A stretch of 64,000 nt of DNA from Drosophila pseudoobscura (Eukaryota; Arthropoda; Insecta; Diptera; Drosophilidae): assembly GCF_009870125.1 (NCBI RefSeq), contig NC_046681.1, positions 21,465,001 through 21,529,000 on the forward strand. Reading direction: 5' to 3'. A program made the translations under genes and the position numbers. Shown piece after piece: positions 38,796-53,700 of this stretch. Positions within the stretch are counted from its first letter, which is position 1; every line of letters starts with the position of its first letter. The notes below the pieces were generated by a model that ran no database searches, was not told where the DNA came from, and saw only the letters and a program-made list of their open reading frames with translations.

Positions 38796-41700
38796 TTAAA
38801 CCCAATACTGATTGCGTCGCAGCAAGGGATTCGTTGGCGGGGCCGAGGGCGGGGAGCTGACGGACCCTGAAATGCTCTGCGGCACGGAGGCATAGCCCGC
38901 AAAATCGTTGGCCATGTCGCAGGAGGAGCTCCAGGCGTCGTGATCCAAGTGATAGGGATTGTAGCGCTGCGGCAGCATCATCTGCTGCGGATCGCACTGA
39001 TCATCGGTCTCATCCTCGTCCGGATCGTAGTCGGGAAACTCGTGCTTGTACGACTCCACTGGTATGATCTTGCAGTGCGGGATATTGCTGAAGCCAGGCA
39101 GCGGCGTGGAGTTCCCTGTGGCTGGCACGGAATCCGCCTCGGAGCTGGCATAGTGATGGCTGCTGTGGTGGTGATGGTGCTGCAGATGATGATGCTGTGG
39201 ACTCACGGAGGTCAGGTCCGGTGGACAGGGCAGGGCTGGCGGTTGATCCTTCGATATGTCTGCCTTGTGTTTGCGCAGTTTTCGAACCTTATAGATCAGC
39301 ACGACAAACACGAGACAGAAGAGGAGGATGAGGACGGCACAGGCCACGGCCAGGTAGTTAATGGATATCTCTGTGCTTCCCAGATGCACGGTCTCCGTTT
39401 CCTGCACGGGACTGCGGTACTCAATCGAAACAGTGGCCTGTGCGGGCTGCACTGTCTTGATGAGCAGCTGGTAGTCGAAGCTGTCGCTGTCGGCCTCTGT
39501 GGCGTCTACAGATTCGTTGGGCACAAAGTAGACCACGCCACTGCGGAGGTCCTTGTACGAGAAGATGTTCCTCGAGCGCTCGTTCTGGCCGTCGTTTGTG
39601 AGTCCTGTGCTGCGCATAATCTTCCGTATCTGCCCTGTGGCTGGCATTCGAGTGATCACAAACTTCGGATTGAACTTGTTCAGCTTCAGGGAGAGTGGAT
39701 TGTCATTGTCCAGGGAGGTGCAGAGCTTGACCTTCCCTCCTCCAGCGGCAGTCGAACTGGACTCTGCCTCCTTCATGGCTATGTTGTTGATCTGAATGAC
39801 GGGCTCCACGGCCATCACCACGTCCACCTGTGCCACATAGTTGGTCCCGGGGACATAGGCGCTCACCTGGAACGTGTCGTTGGATCGATTGAGATCCGTT
39901 TGCATGTAACTGATCTGCAGCGTCTCCAGCTGCTGCTGGGTGAACCTCAGCGTGGGCTGGTGCTTGAACACAATGATGCCGTAGAGCGGGGAATTGGTGA
40001 TGTTGTACGACAATCGTTCCACCTGCACATTCGTGTGCAGGCCAATGTGCTGCAGCTTCATTGGGGCACTCGTAGCGCCTTGTTGCACACTCACTGGCAG
40101 CTGAATGGGCGCTGGCAGCAGGCTGATGGGCGCTATCTTGATGGTGAATATCTCATAGGCCGCATTCGACTGGCCATCGGAGACAGTGAAGCAGAAGGTG
40201 GTGGACTGCGGCATGCCGAAGTGCACATACACTATCCGATCGTTGTTAATGTCCGCCTGGGTGAACTGATTCGAGAAGGCCAGCAAATCCTCTGCCTGGC
40301 CATCGTTTGTGATCTTCTTGAGCACCCCCAGTGTGGGGCCACTCATCACATCGTAGATGATCTCCTCGGGCGGAGTGTCCGCATCTTCAGTGAGCAAATC
40401 ATTTCGTGTTATCGTTCGATTTTCACCCTCCACCACCACCATTTGCGGTAGGTGGGTGATCAGATGGAAGGGTTGGTCGTTGATGGGATTAATCGAAACA
40501 GGGATCGTCAGATTGCAGAGGAATATATTGCTAAGGAAGGAGAAACATATCGTATTACTAAATGGGTTTATTTAATATCATTTAACTCACCCTTGAGTCA
40601 GATAAACAGACATGAGAATGGTATCCTCGAGCGTGTCCGAATGATCGTGAATGTAGTATACCTTTTTGGTAAAGAAATCACTGGGATGGTATCTCTGTAT
40701 TGGCTTGAACTCATGGCCCAGTCCTATGCTGCCATGTGCGGGCTTCTGCACCGCTTCAATGAACAGCTCTGGATTATTAATGCCCGCGCGGGTCTTCAGA
40801 TACTCGAGGATCTTTGAAAAGTCCAGCTTAATGGGCACCGAACCACCTTCATCTACTGTGATCTTTGAAACGGGGAGGAACCTCAAGAGACCACCAGATG
40901 ACACTGATATTTCTATGTTGAATTTTTGATCCAACAGCCGATCGCTTCGCTCTGCCACCACATCGAAGTAGAACGAATCATTGATGCGGAACTCCATGAT
41001 AACTGCCGTGTGCTCGTAGAAGATGTGTCCATTATCCACATCCGTTTGGGTGAATTCGGCGACTTCCTTGGTGAAACCATTGCCCACATACTCGTTCACG
41101 ATGCGACCCAGACTCGGGGGCACTGTGATATTGTAGCGAATCTCCCGCTCCTCATCGGAGCACTTGAAATGCAAATGATCGCGCAGGATTTGCTTCTTTG
41201 TGAGTGGGAAAACATGCAAATTCTCATTGTGATCGGCCAGAATCTCGATGGGCTTAATCTCGATATTGAGCATCTGTGCGGTGGTATTGAACAGGCCATC
41301 GGTTACGACAAACGAGAGCTCGTTCTTGCGGGAGTTTGAATCGTGCATAAAGTAGATTTTCTCCCCATTGATTTGGCCTTGGGTAAACTGTTCGATTTTT
41401 TGTTGGGGTGCAGACTTTTCCGCCAGATATCCGCCGTAGATGTGGTGCACGATGTAGGTGAGATTCTCTGGTGGAGTATCGTAATCCTGGGCCACTAACG
41501 AAAGGGAAAAAACCTCTTATTAAAGAACAGGAAAGGTGTATAATACTTTACTTACATAGATCTGTATTCTTGATAACATAACGACCTCCATTCCACACTT
41601 GCAGACCCGTATTGGTGACCATCATGGGCTCCTCATCGTTCACGGGCACCACAGCAATTTCCAATTCGAACGGAACGCTCTCCTTGTTCCTTGCCATGGC

Positions 41701-44700
41701 CACCAGGGTGATGGTATCCGTGGAATTCTCGCTGCCGTTGTGGACATACTGGATGAAGCCCTGTTCGAGCTGTTTCTGGGTGAACCTCTTGACTTTTGAG
41801 TTCCCTGCGAGTATGTGTCCAGCAGATGGTGATATGGTCACTATATACTCCAGTATCTTGCCCCGATAGTACTCCGAATAGGGTTGCACATCTGTGGGAT
41901 TGAGCAGCACTATCTTGCCCTCCACCACGGACACGATGTTCGAGTGCATATAGAGCTTCTCTGGTATGATGACGATCTTCAGCATCAGCTGGTGGAGCCA
42001 TGTAATGCCATTGGTGGCATCGAAGACAAAGTAATCCGTTGATTGATTGACACCCGCTTGAATGTAGAACATCTTTTCGGTGTTTACCGACGACTGATCG
42101 AACACTTTGCAGTTGTATTCATCGTCAAAGGACATGGACTGCATTTCGAGATAGCCATGCATGGGCGATGAGGTTACCAGGAAAGTAATATCGCCAGGGG
42201 ATATATTCGGATGCACTACCTGCAGAATAGAGGAGGTCTTTAGAATGAGTTTAAGTGAAAGTCAGTAAACCCACCTCTAGGACATCTCTGGATATAAGCA
42301 CACTGGTGGACTCTTCCACATACAGCGTATGATTCTGTTTGACCTGCAGGGGCTCCCAATAGGCAGAGGGATATATCCTGAAAACGACCTCACCTTCAGC
42401 TGTGATGTTTTTAATGTGGACTCGATATCTATTTTGGGTTAAAAGAAACCTTGATGTATTCCGAAATTTGGAGGTTCTTTCCTTAATTCTCACCTAACTT
42501 TATCCATCGATGCAATTTCTGTATTCCAATAGACCAATCTCTCCCGTTCAATATCCAAATGAGTGAAGTTACTTAAGGAAGTATAATTTGTGGCCTTGTA
42601 GATCATAGTACCATTCTGTTCCCCATCTGCGCCACTTTGTTGCCTGCCCAGATACATGAGTATCCCATAAGAAGGAGGCTTGATCACTTCGTAGTAGATC
42701 TCATCCAGTTTCATATCCAAATTGGTTTCCAGCACGAAATCGGGGTTTTTGAGCACCACAAACTTTCCCTCTTGGGCTATGGAGGCGTTTGTGGGCAGCA
42801 TTGAGACAAATGGATCCGAGGCGAGGATCTCCAGCAGACCATTAACCTCATGCTGTCGGTCGGTGACTATGAATGACGCTGTGCCCGCGTCGGGTCCCGT
42901 GTGCTGGAACATAATCCTGCGATTCGCTATATCATCCTGACTGAAACTGTCGATATACTGTCCGGACTTGTAGAAGGCACCGTTTGTGCTCGAGACATGG
43001 ATGTAGTGGATGTCCGTGTGGTTGGTGTTCACATCAGCATCCAGGTACTGAAGCACTGTGGGATTGAGGGTGCGAATGCCATTCCTTACCACATGAAAGA
43101 CCCGCTCCACTGCCGTGCGATACGGCTCGTTGTCGTTGACCAGCTTGATGCGCACTTCCATGCTGGACACAAACTGAAGATCCGTTTCATCGCCCGAGAG
43201 GATGAGCAACTCAAAGGAGTCCTTCGTAGACTCTGTATCATCGTGACAGTAGTAGATATCATTCCGAAAGAGCTGCTCGAGGGTAAACATATCTACGGGG
43301 GTGGTTAGACCCGTCTGTTCGTCGTATTTGCAGATGACACCATGCTCTGGACTCGCGGAGACCAGGAACTGCAGACTCTCGTAGATGTTGAAGCGGATGC
43401 CAAAGTGATTCTTGGTGATCAGTGCCCGTTCTCCCTCCTGCACTTGCAGCACTTCGCGGGCCTGATAGGCGAGCTTGCTGATTAGCTCTTCGGGGGGTCT
43501 GTAGGCAATCTCCAGTGTTCCTTCCACATCATCGCACTCCGCCACGGAGACCACAAACTCCAGACGATCGCTGAAGCTGGAGTAGCTCGTGTGATGGGTC
43601 CTATACCGTATGCGTCGTTTGTCAATGTCCTGTTGGGTAAACGAATCCATTTGCTTCGCCGCCTTGCGCGATCCCTCCACAAAGATCCCCCCATAACGGG
43701 TCGGCTGGACAATCTTGTAGATCACGCTGCGCGGGAAGCTCCCAATGGGTGTGGTACCATAGGACAGCATCTCGTTGGTCAGCAGAACGTCCCGCGTCCC
43801 ATTGATGGCAATCAAAGATGGACTGCTGCTGGTTATGCGAAGGCGCGTGAATGTGATGCGGAAGTCGAACGTTTGCGTGGTCACAAAGCCAAACGAGGCA
43901 ATAAACTGTTGTAGAAAGTGAAATCAATGCAAATTTATTGTCTACACTGTGCAACAGGAATGGGGTTTAGCAGAGAGTTCAAATGATTGGAAGTTTTCGT
44001 ATAGTTTAAGCTAGTTTTGGAATTGGGGGGAGGACGCATCAGTTGATGAAAACCAAACTTAGGTAAGATAAAGGATGAAATGAAATATGATTATTAATGA
44101 AAAGTCCTAGATGAAAGCAATGTGTTTCTATGATAAGAAGCTAGAATAGTCAATAAGAATTTCCCGTATAAATACGAGTCTAGAATATATAGAAGCTCAG
44201 AACAGAGTATATCATTGGTGGGCAGGCTTTTCGAATTTGTTCAAGAACAACAAAAAAACAGCCCTTATTAGTGAAACTCGAGGTGAGCATTAATTTCGCC
44301 TTGTTGGGCACACGATATGTATGCTCTTTTTGGTTTCTCGGGACCGTGCCACCGCTATCTGTCGTCGGCTGTCGCAGAACATATCTTGTATCAAATCTGT
44401 TGCGTCATTAACGCGACATGTAATTTGTTTATGCATTCGACATTTGAAAGGATTCTATTAAATTTGGTATACTCCAAGTTGAGAGGTTTTATAAAGTAAG
44501 GTAGGGTCTTTCCCATTTCAAAACCTTTGTAAACTAGTGTTGGCGTTTTGCCCATTTATGGTATTGATTTGGTTTTTCTATTACGATAGAGTACGAGTAC
44601 ACACCTTAAATTCGTCTTGCCAAGGGAAATCGCTGTTGTGGAGATAGCGTATGTGGCCGAGCAGCAGCTGGCTATCGCTGAACCAGTCCACGTTCACCCA

Positions 44701-47700
44701 GGAGCCATCAATCTGTCGCAGCCGCTGCAGCACTCCATGCTGCGGTGCCTTGACCACATCGTAGCGTATGTCTATGTGCTCGTCCACGGCATTGGTGCCA
44801 ATCGAGAGATTCGCGGGCGTCAAGAGCAGCCAGCTCTTGTGTATCATGATCAGGCCCGTGTTGTTGACCAGCCGCAGCTCCAGAGGATGCACCGAAACGG
44901 GCAGATAGACGGTATCGCTCGTTTCGATGCCATCGGAGACATGCAGCTGCAGCTGATAGCTGAAGGACTCCGCTGTGGTGGAGTTGTACTGATACGAAAC
45001 CTTGCCCTCATTCACATCAGCCTGGGAAAAGGTCGACGTGGCGACGCCTCCGACCATGAAGCAGCCGAAGGTCTCTTGGGGATTCGCGGAGGGCAGAATG
45101 GTGTAGATCAGAGTGTGCGGCTCGCTATCGGGATCATCGATGTTGAACAAGTCCACATCCAGCACCCGTTCGATGCCCTCGATCACCCTGAGGATTTTGT
45201 GCAAGTGGAGCCTCAGCTGCGGTGGATCGTTCACTGGCGTGATATTCGCATGGAGCAGGAACCGGTGCTTGCCGAGTATGTTCTCGGGTATCTTGTGGAT
45301 GTCGCCATAGATCTGCATATCCAGGGTGGCATGGTCGTTGAAGTTCTCCATGCCGTTGTGGACATACTTGAGCTTATCAGTGGCCAGATCTACTAGATTG
45401 AAAGTCCGGCAGACCACAAAGTTGGATTTCTCCGCTGAATACTGCAGCAGTTGTCCGTACTTGGGCTGCTGCACCACATTGAAGATGATGGACTGCTCAT
45501 TGAGGCTGGGATACCGCCGCAGATCGAGTATGACGTCTATGAAATGGTGTGACAAGAAGGCAGTGCCACCTTCCAGGAGTTGCATGGGTGAGACGTACAG
45601 GAGTTCCAGTTCCGGACTGGTTTCAGTGAAGATCTGTAAGAGAAGAGGTCAGATATACCCAAAAAGAAATACCTACATATAAAGGGGGGGACCTACCTTA
45701 AAGGGCCCCTGGAAATCCGCCTTGATGCAGTAGGACTGATCGCAGTAGCATATAAACTCATCCACACCATGCTGACTGCAAATACCACTCTTCAGGCAGG
45801 GATTGTACTCCAGACAGGGATACTTCCACAGGCAGTTGAGGGCCAGGTTCCGCGATATGCTCATTTCGCCGAAGCCCAAAGGCAGATCGTTTACCATTAG
45901 ATCGCGCATGCAGCCCTTGAAGCTGATCTCATTGATGCGCAGTCCCTTGCCGATCAGACGGCGGCGCATCTCCTCCTGCACGCCGCCAAAGAACACGCTC
46001 TTCTCGAGATTAATGCTCGCTTTGGTCTCGTTAGCGTGTGCCCCGCGATAGCCGCTGGTGGCATCGTCCAGATGCAGCTCTGCCATGGCTCCATTATAGC
46101 GGAGGAGCACACGATGCCATTTGCCGTCAGATATGGACTCATTTGTCATGAACTGCACAAGACTGCCAGCCTTGTTGAAGGTCACTTTCAGGCGATGATC
46201 CTCGATCTCGAGGAGTATGAAATCAAAGCCGCCATTGAAGTAGATGATCCCAGCACTGGCCATCGTGCGGAATTGCAAAGAGAGGCTGTAAATAAACGGA
46301 AGATTAGCTTTAATCTGGAATGGCAACGGGAATGCCCCTCCAGAACTTACGTTTCTCCTGTGGCATGGGATTCTTTAAGCATCAGCGCGTATGAATCATT
46401 CTTTAGAAAACTAATGCTATCTTTAATGCCCCCATCGAATTCTGTGCTGCAGGTCCAGGATACACCCGTGCTGGTGGTGTGACCCGTCCGATCCTTGGCC
46501 CGCTTGATGATGTTGATATTGTTATAAAAGACCTACAGAAAAAGGAATATGTTCAATAGAGAGAAACTTTATGCCTAGAGGCTTGTTGTTTGTCACTCAC
46601 ATCCGATATGCAGCCACGAAAACCAATCACATCATTCAAAAACTCGGCCGTAAAGTCCCCCACGCCACCCAGAAAGGTGCCAAAATGTATGTTCAGCGCC
46701 AACATTTCCCCAGGAAGCTGTTTTCGCATTATATAGCCATCCACCTGTAGGGTGATGTTGTTCTCAAACCGCTGCACAGCCACATCGTGCCACTCCAGGT
46801 CGTTTAGCTTTTGTTTCTTGGGGGAACGCAACTGCGAACGGAATAACGCTTAGAGGTGGAGATGGAGGTATAACAGAATGCATCTGAGTGTCTTACCTGG
46901 ACCACATCCCGTTCGATTTTATAGCTGAAAGTTATGAGACCGCTCTCGAGGCGCAGCAGGCAGTAATCGGTTCGTCCGGCGGCGAGGAACAGGAAGGCGT
47001 TCTCCTGTTTGGTGCGAAACTTGACGCGTATGTTTGTTGACATTTTGGCCTCCTGCAGCGGCATGGAGACATAGCCATCTCCATACAGAGAGACTACAGA
47101 CGTGTGGATGTGGGTGTAGCACAGAAAATAAAGAAATTGTTAGAGATACAGATACAGCTGTTGAGATACACTATCCATAAATGGGAGCAATTGGCAATCT
47201 GCTGGAATCCGTATACAAATTTGCCCAGAGAACCAGACCTCTAGCCAGCTGTCAGTCTGTCAATCAAACGTCTGTCGAGGTTACCCCAGTCAGTCATTCA
47301 CTCAGTCATCCATCTATCTATCTGGCTATCTATTGAGATCCATCTTGTATCGTTTGCATCTTGATTTTGCTTAATTACTTGCGTGCCTGCCTTGCTGTTG
47401 GCTGTTGCCTGTTGGCCCCAATCGAACGTGCTTTTTTCTTGAGAAAAAGAGTATGACAAAATCGAACGAGATCTGAATAATTTCCCCATTTGCTGTTGTT
47501 CTGGAGCCCACCTCGTAAAAATTGCATGATTAATGCTTCTCGAAATTCCGCTTGTACGCTTGTGCAATAAATTATTTTCGAAAGACATTTGTCAAAACAT
47601 GAAACTGAACTTTTCGTTGAGATATTTTAAGAATTTCCTCACTCAAAACAATTCACTTCCAAAAGCGAAGACATTTGTCGTGTTATATTTGTTTATGGGT

Positions 47701-50700
47701 TTTCCCTAATGCATGGACGGACGGACATCCATACGAGTATGTTTATGTATGTATTGACCTAACCCACATAGAAAATGTAGGGGAACAGTTGCATACGAAT
47801 GGCAGACAAACAGCAGAAACAACAGAGGGCCAGATAAAACGCCAATTAGCAGCAATCAGGCGTCAAAGAGGAAAACCTACAGCAAAAACACTTTCCCATC
47901 TGTGAGGAGACCAATGCATTTTGACCTACATTAGGAGAACGGCTGCTGTTTCTTCTGTTTATACCCGATACTCAAAATGAGTATTGGGGTATATTAGATT
48001 TGTGGTGAAAGTAGATGTGTGTAACGTCCAGAAGGAATCGTTTCCGACCCCATAAAGTATATATATTCTTGATCAGCATCAATAGCCGAGTCGATTGAGC
48101 CATGTCTGTCTGTCCGTCTGTCCGTCCGTCCGTCTGTCCGTCTGTCCGTCCGTCCGTCTGTCCGTCTGTCCGTCTGTCCGTCTGTCCGTCCCCTTCAGCG
48201 CCTAATGCTCAAAGACTATAAGAGCTAGAGCAACGATGTTTTGGATCCAGACTTCTGTGATATGTCACTGCTCCAAAAATATTTCAAAACTTTGCCCCGC
48301 CCACTTCCGCCCCCACAAAGGGCGAAAATCTGTGGCATCCACAATTTTGACGATACCAGAAAACTAAAAACGCAGAATCGTAGAAGATGACTATATCTTC
48401 AAGAGTGCAAAATCTGAACCAAATCGTATAATTATTATAGCCAGAATCACGAAAACAATTTCACTCTTTCTCGCTCTGTCTCACTCTAACACACAGGTTT
48501 CATGGTCGGTTTTGCCAATTACAAAATATGAGTTCAAGGATCTCAGAACCCATAAAAGCTAGAGCAACCAAATTTGGTATCCACACTCCTGTGATATCGG
48601 ACCTTGACCGTTTCCTGTCCAAATTTCGCCACACCCCCTTCCGCCCCCGCACAGGACGAAAATCTGGGGCAACCACAAATCTCAGAGACTATTAAGGCTA
48701 GAGTAACCAAATTTGGTACACACACTCCTTTAAGATGTCACTATAAAACGTATATCTCAGAATTTCGCCCCACCCCCATCCGCCCCCACAAAGGACGAAA
48801 ATCTGTTGCATCCACAATATTGCAGATTCGAGAAAACTAAAAACGCAGAATCATAGATAATGACCATATCTATTAGATTGCTGAATCTGGATCAGATTTT
48901 TATAGCCAAAAGGAACAAATCAATTTGCAGTGGCTACGCAGCGCCCGACGTCACGCTCAGACTGATTTTCTGTCTCTCTCGCACACACTCTTTGTCGTGT
49001 CGCTTAATATTAGCGCCATCTGCCGGAGGAGAGCCATACTGACTTAGTATCGGGTATAACTGTAGAGTTGCGGTGACCGCAGCAACTCACAACGTTCCCC
49101 CTCGTTTTTTTTTGTTTTCTCTGTTTCTGCTACTTTTGATGATGCTGCCTCATGCGATGCGCGTGCCTCAAACCAAAACAAAGCCGCACCAAAGACGCGG
49201 AGGCGTTATCGTTGACTAAACAATAATACAACAGCCAGCAAAATGGGGAATAATCGACTGAAGGGTAGGCTAAGGGCCTTTGTTGCAGACATAAATGCAT
49301 GACATAGTGAAATGATTGTCATAAAAGCATAAGATGTATCCATCTTATGGATCGTTGAAAATTTGGTTAATGGAATATTGGCATATTTATTCCCACATGT
49401 TTTTCCTGCCTAGCTATAGAGATTTCTATCTCTACTTATGAACAGAAATTCTAGAGCTCTGTCAAAATATCTTAAGAAACACAAATATGTTTGCACTTAG
49501 ACCTTCCTCTTAGCCCATCAATCATACCTATGACTGGTATGTATTTCATGTTCATATTCATATTCTACGTACCTATAGCTAATGGATATAGAACAAATCT
49601 TGGCTAGGGAAAGTGATATTTTCTTTCACTACTGAATAGATATTTTAGAGCTCAAATATTTACAAAAAAGCTACCCGTGTGGGAGATTTGTATTCTTATG
49701 ACACCTATAATTGTAATACTCATGATACGACTGTTGCTGACAAAAATTCTCCTTTAAATTCCAGACTTTTGTCTGCTTTTGTGTGAGTGCATGGGCATCA
49801 AAAGTGCCTTTCAGGAAGTTGGTTGGACGCTGAACAATAAATGCAATTTGCAACAACAAAATGTGGTGCAGTCGGAGGGAGTCCACACGTCAGGCGTCAT
49901 TCCGAATGTCGGCCAGCAACAAATGAGACATCATCGGGCAGCATCGACCAAAAATGGGGAAAAACATCAGAGGCGGGCGCGCGTTGCACGTTGCACATTG
50001 CAAGAATTATGGCAACAGATGCTTTGGCCATGCCACCCACTCCCCACTCCCCACCAGCATCAGCAGCACCAGCACTGCCCCACACAACTCCCTAGTCTCC
50101 ATTCCCCATTCCCCATTTCCCCATTCAAATGCTAAATTTATGTTCATTTTTGATGCCACTCGAAGCAAATGAAAGAGAGAGAGAGAGAGAGCTGGGAGTC
50201 CACAGAGGGAGAGGTATGTTGTAGGTAGCCAGCGAATATTTATGTTATGGCCGATGTTTATTTTATTTGAGTTATATGTCGCCCGTTGTCCCCATACGAA
50301 CGCTTTATAGTTATTCGCTTTTGTGTATATTTTATGGCTTTTTTCTCTACGAGTGTACGAGTGTATTTGCCTCTCGTTTTGGTCTTTTAATTAATGCTCC
50401 TTTGGTGGGCCGCAGTCGCGATGAAGTTTCTGGTTGCGGGCCATTCATTAAAAATTTATCTGACATTGGCAATATATAAATTTCTGCTGTTGTTGTGTTG
50501 TGTTGTATGCTGTATGGTGTATGGTCTTCGTTTTTCATTTCATTTCATTTCACTAATAATGTCAAAGTTTATTAGTGGCGCATGTGATTTGTGGGCTTAT
50601 TACGTGCTCTCGTGTGGATTTTTGTTGCAAGTTGCAGTTTCGTATATTTATGGAGTCCGAGAGGCTCTGTTTATTGACATTAATGGGCAAATTGACGATG

Positions 50701-53700
50701 GCGATGGCTCCCGCCAAATGAATGATTTCTACTTTATAGGCTAAGTGATTTTCCTGGCAATCGGGGTGGCCAGAGACACTAAGTAGACTCTTCAAAAGAA
50801 AGTTTTATGTGCCTTTTATCAAAAGAAGCTTTCTTCTTTAATCATTAATAATTGCACCTTTTCTGTTTTAGTATTTGACCATAAAATGGTGATGCTTTCG
50901 TCGAAATTGCGTACAGATGACACACATAATTGATACATAATTTTGTACTGTACTTTTTTAACAATATTTATGTATTTTCTTTAAAATCATGCGGCATTCC
51001 GTAGAGTAAACTAGAGTATTTCTAAAGAATTTGCTCCTGAATATTGTTCCTTGATCCTTCATTATTTTGTTGTTTAATTTCCTATTGAAAGCTGTGATTC
51101 ATTCTATATGTTCTACTATTCCTCAAGAACTCTAACTTAAGTAGAAAGAAAATATAGACTTTTGCACCACACAGATTTCTGCACACTTCCTGCCCATTTC
51201 ACATATGTAGATTCCTATCTATTTCTGAGAAACAAGTAATCCCCTAGGATTCCTCCCTCAATTCCTTCTCTGATCATAATCATTGTACTACTCATCAGGC
51301 TGGTAGTTTGCTCAACCATTCTACGCATTCTATAGCCCCATTGGGCGGCTCAAGAGATCAATCTAAATCAAATAAAAACCGCATGGAAGAAAGCCATTTG
51401 CCTGGGCATTTCCTTGGGCATTTCCCTCGGTTTTATGGCCGCCTTTCCATGGGAGAACATGTGTCGCTATCGCTAATGTCTTCTCTTTCGCCCTAATTAG
51501 ACTCCGGGGCCGCATTAAATTCAATTATATGTGGAGGCCAGCTTCAGAGGCTTACCCTTTCGCCGACCGACCGACCGACCGACCATCGACAGTTGAGGAT
51601 CGACAAGTCATAAAGACAAATTTTCTCATGACTCAGGCAGAAGCAAGGGGAAAGGGAGGGTGGATCAACGTCGTCGCCAAAATAAATTGTCTCATTTTAT
51701 ATGCAACCGTTTTCGATACCCTTTGAAGAAGGGGAAGTCGACTTTGAAGCAGAGAATGAAGTATCTGCAGGGCTATAGAGTGTGAGTAGATATAACATAT
51801 CTTCATTGCAACTACTTTCCTTGGACCTCTTACAAAATGCACTTTTAAAAGCCTCTTTTACCGCCTAAATCGTATCCCTAGATGGCTACCATAAGAAACA
51901 TGTATCTGCAAGAGTATCTATAGCTTCGACCTGTCTAAAGCCTAGTAGTTCCCTCTTGTTGCAGTTAGCATTGAGAATCAAGCATGTGTTGATATGTATA
52001 TTGCAAATGCAAATGAATAATCAAAAGAGGAGACACACACAGCACAGCATATGGCGCGCACCAGATACAGATGCACATATACACACTCACACCGATGGAG
52101 ATATAGATACGTTTGTATCTGCAAAAGTATACATTGAATTTGGCACATCTCTTTTTGGGTTTTGCGCCTGTAAATGATTTACATTTAACGTATAAATAAA
52201 ATAAAATATATCTACTAAAAATCAAATGAAGCATACAAAAAAATAACAAAATAAAACCATTTTCGCGCCTCTTCTGGATGATTCATGTTTTGGCTTCTTT
52301 AGCCGCCCCCTTCCACTGCCAAGTGACGTCACATGCCAACTAAAAATATCATTAAAAATACATTTGCGCCAAGACCAAAATATATATACAATACACTCCG
52401 CTCCTCTAGATATAGGAAAATTAAGAGCATGCTTGGAATAGCATTTGCGCGGCGGGTTGTATGCCGCCTCAGACCACGCCGCAGTCGGAGATATATGTAT
52501 GTATAGCCGGCGTAGAGTCCCCGACAGCCAAATACTTCAGCAAACGACAAAGGCAACCAACTCGAAGGCAAAGACGACAACAACAGCAACGAGAAGAGAA
52601 GAGAAGAGAAAAGTGCGCCCCAAGTCAAATGTCAAGCGTGAAAAATGCGTTAAGTGCACTGCTGCGGCGCATTGTAGTTAAGTAGTGGGATTTTATGGGC
52701 CGGCCATGGGGTTACCATGGAGCATTGCGAATGCAAAACTATATCCACAGACAGCCACGGGAAGAAACAACCGAATACAGCGACCAGTTGGTCAAAGTTG
52801 TAGCAGAAATTGATTGAAATATTGTATATAGGCGGGGATTTACGGTGGAATATAAATAAAGGTCAAACTCTGGGGTTTTAGGGAAAGTTTGAAAACAGTT
52901 ACTGTTCAACGGGCTGCCTTTAAGGGAAAAAGTTTTCCCGTATCCCAGGAAATATACTTTTAAAAAGGTTCTAAATATGTTCTTAGGGTGGGTATTTATT
53001 GGGAACTTAATTGCTGTTAAATTTCTAATCTCAACAATTTGAGAGGGTTTAAGTTTCAGTGTTATCTGAACTTTCCTTAGCTTCCAATAGAAATTATTCA
53101 ATTAAAGTTCATCTATAAAAAGAGATTACAGACATTAAAAGAGAGCTCTATTATCAATAAATGTAAGCCAAGCCCTTTACTGTCTGCCTGCACGCACACA
53201 ACCAAGACACTGCATTGCATTAGTATAAGTAAGCTTTCAAAAGCACCCTTTGAAACCGCACTTCTGAGAGCTTTTGAATATCCATGAGATCTGTCTATGT
53301 GAAAGTTCTACAAACCCAATTTTTACGGACAATTTCACTCGATCGCATCCACAGTGACTGGCTGGCTGTTCGGCACACGCGGATAACACCAAAATGTATG
53401 TGGCATTGCACCATTTGCAACTCTTTATTTTGACTTTTATTTATGTGTGTTTCGATGGCAGCCAAAGTAAATGCAATCTGCTTCTGCTTCTGCTTCTACT
53501 TCTACTTCGGCTTCTGCTTTTGGTCCCCTTATTTTTTGCGGCCAATTCGTGGCTGGCCATATTTGTAATGAGCATAAATCGTGCGTTGATCATTTGCCAT
53601 GATAAATCTCATGTTTATGCGGGGTATTAAATTCTGTAGCGCGTATCTTTTTAGCTACCTGACTGTCGTAACATTTAATTAACTGTACGTTCTGTTCGGT

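Noticed and set aside
38940..40451. 503-codon plus-strand ORF
   Set aside because: It is the exact antisense of kon's last exon, open because the coding strand rarely uses the codons whose complements are stops. Its residue pattern has no domain, while the minus frame has CSPG repeats, a membrane helix and a PDZ motif.
44617..45396. 259-codon plus-strand ORF
   Set aside because: Antisense shadow of kon exon 6.
48106..48190. Repeat array that could suggest CRISPR
   Set aside because: Units are 4-8 bases with no unique spacers, and it is the standard microsatellite of DINE-1/INE-1 elements in a eukaryotic intron.
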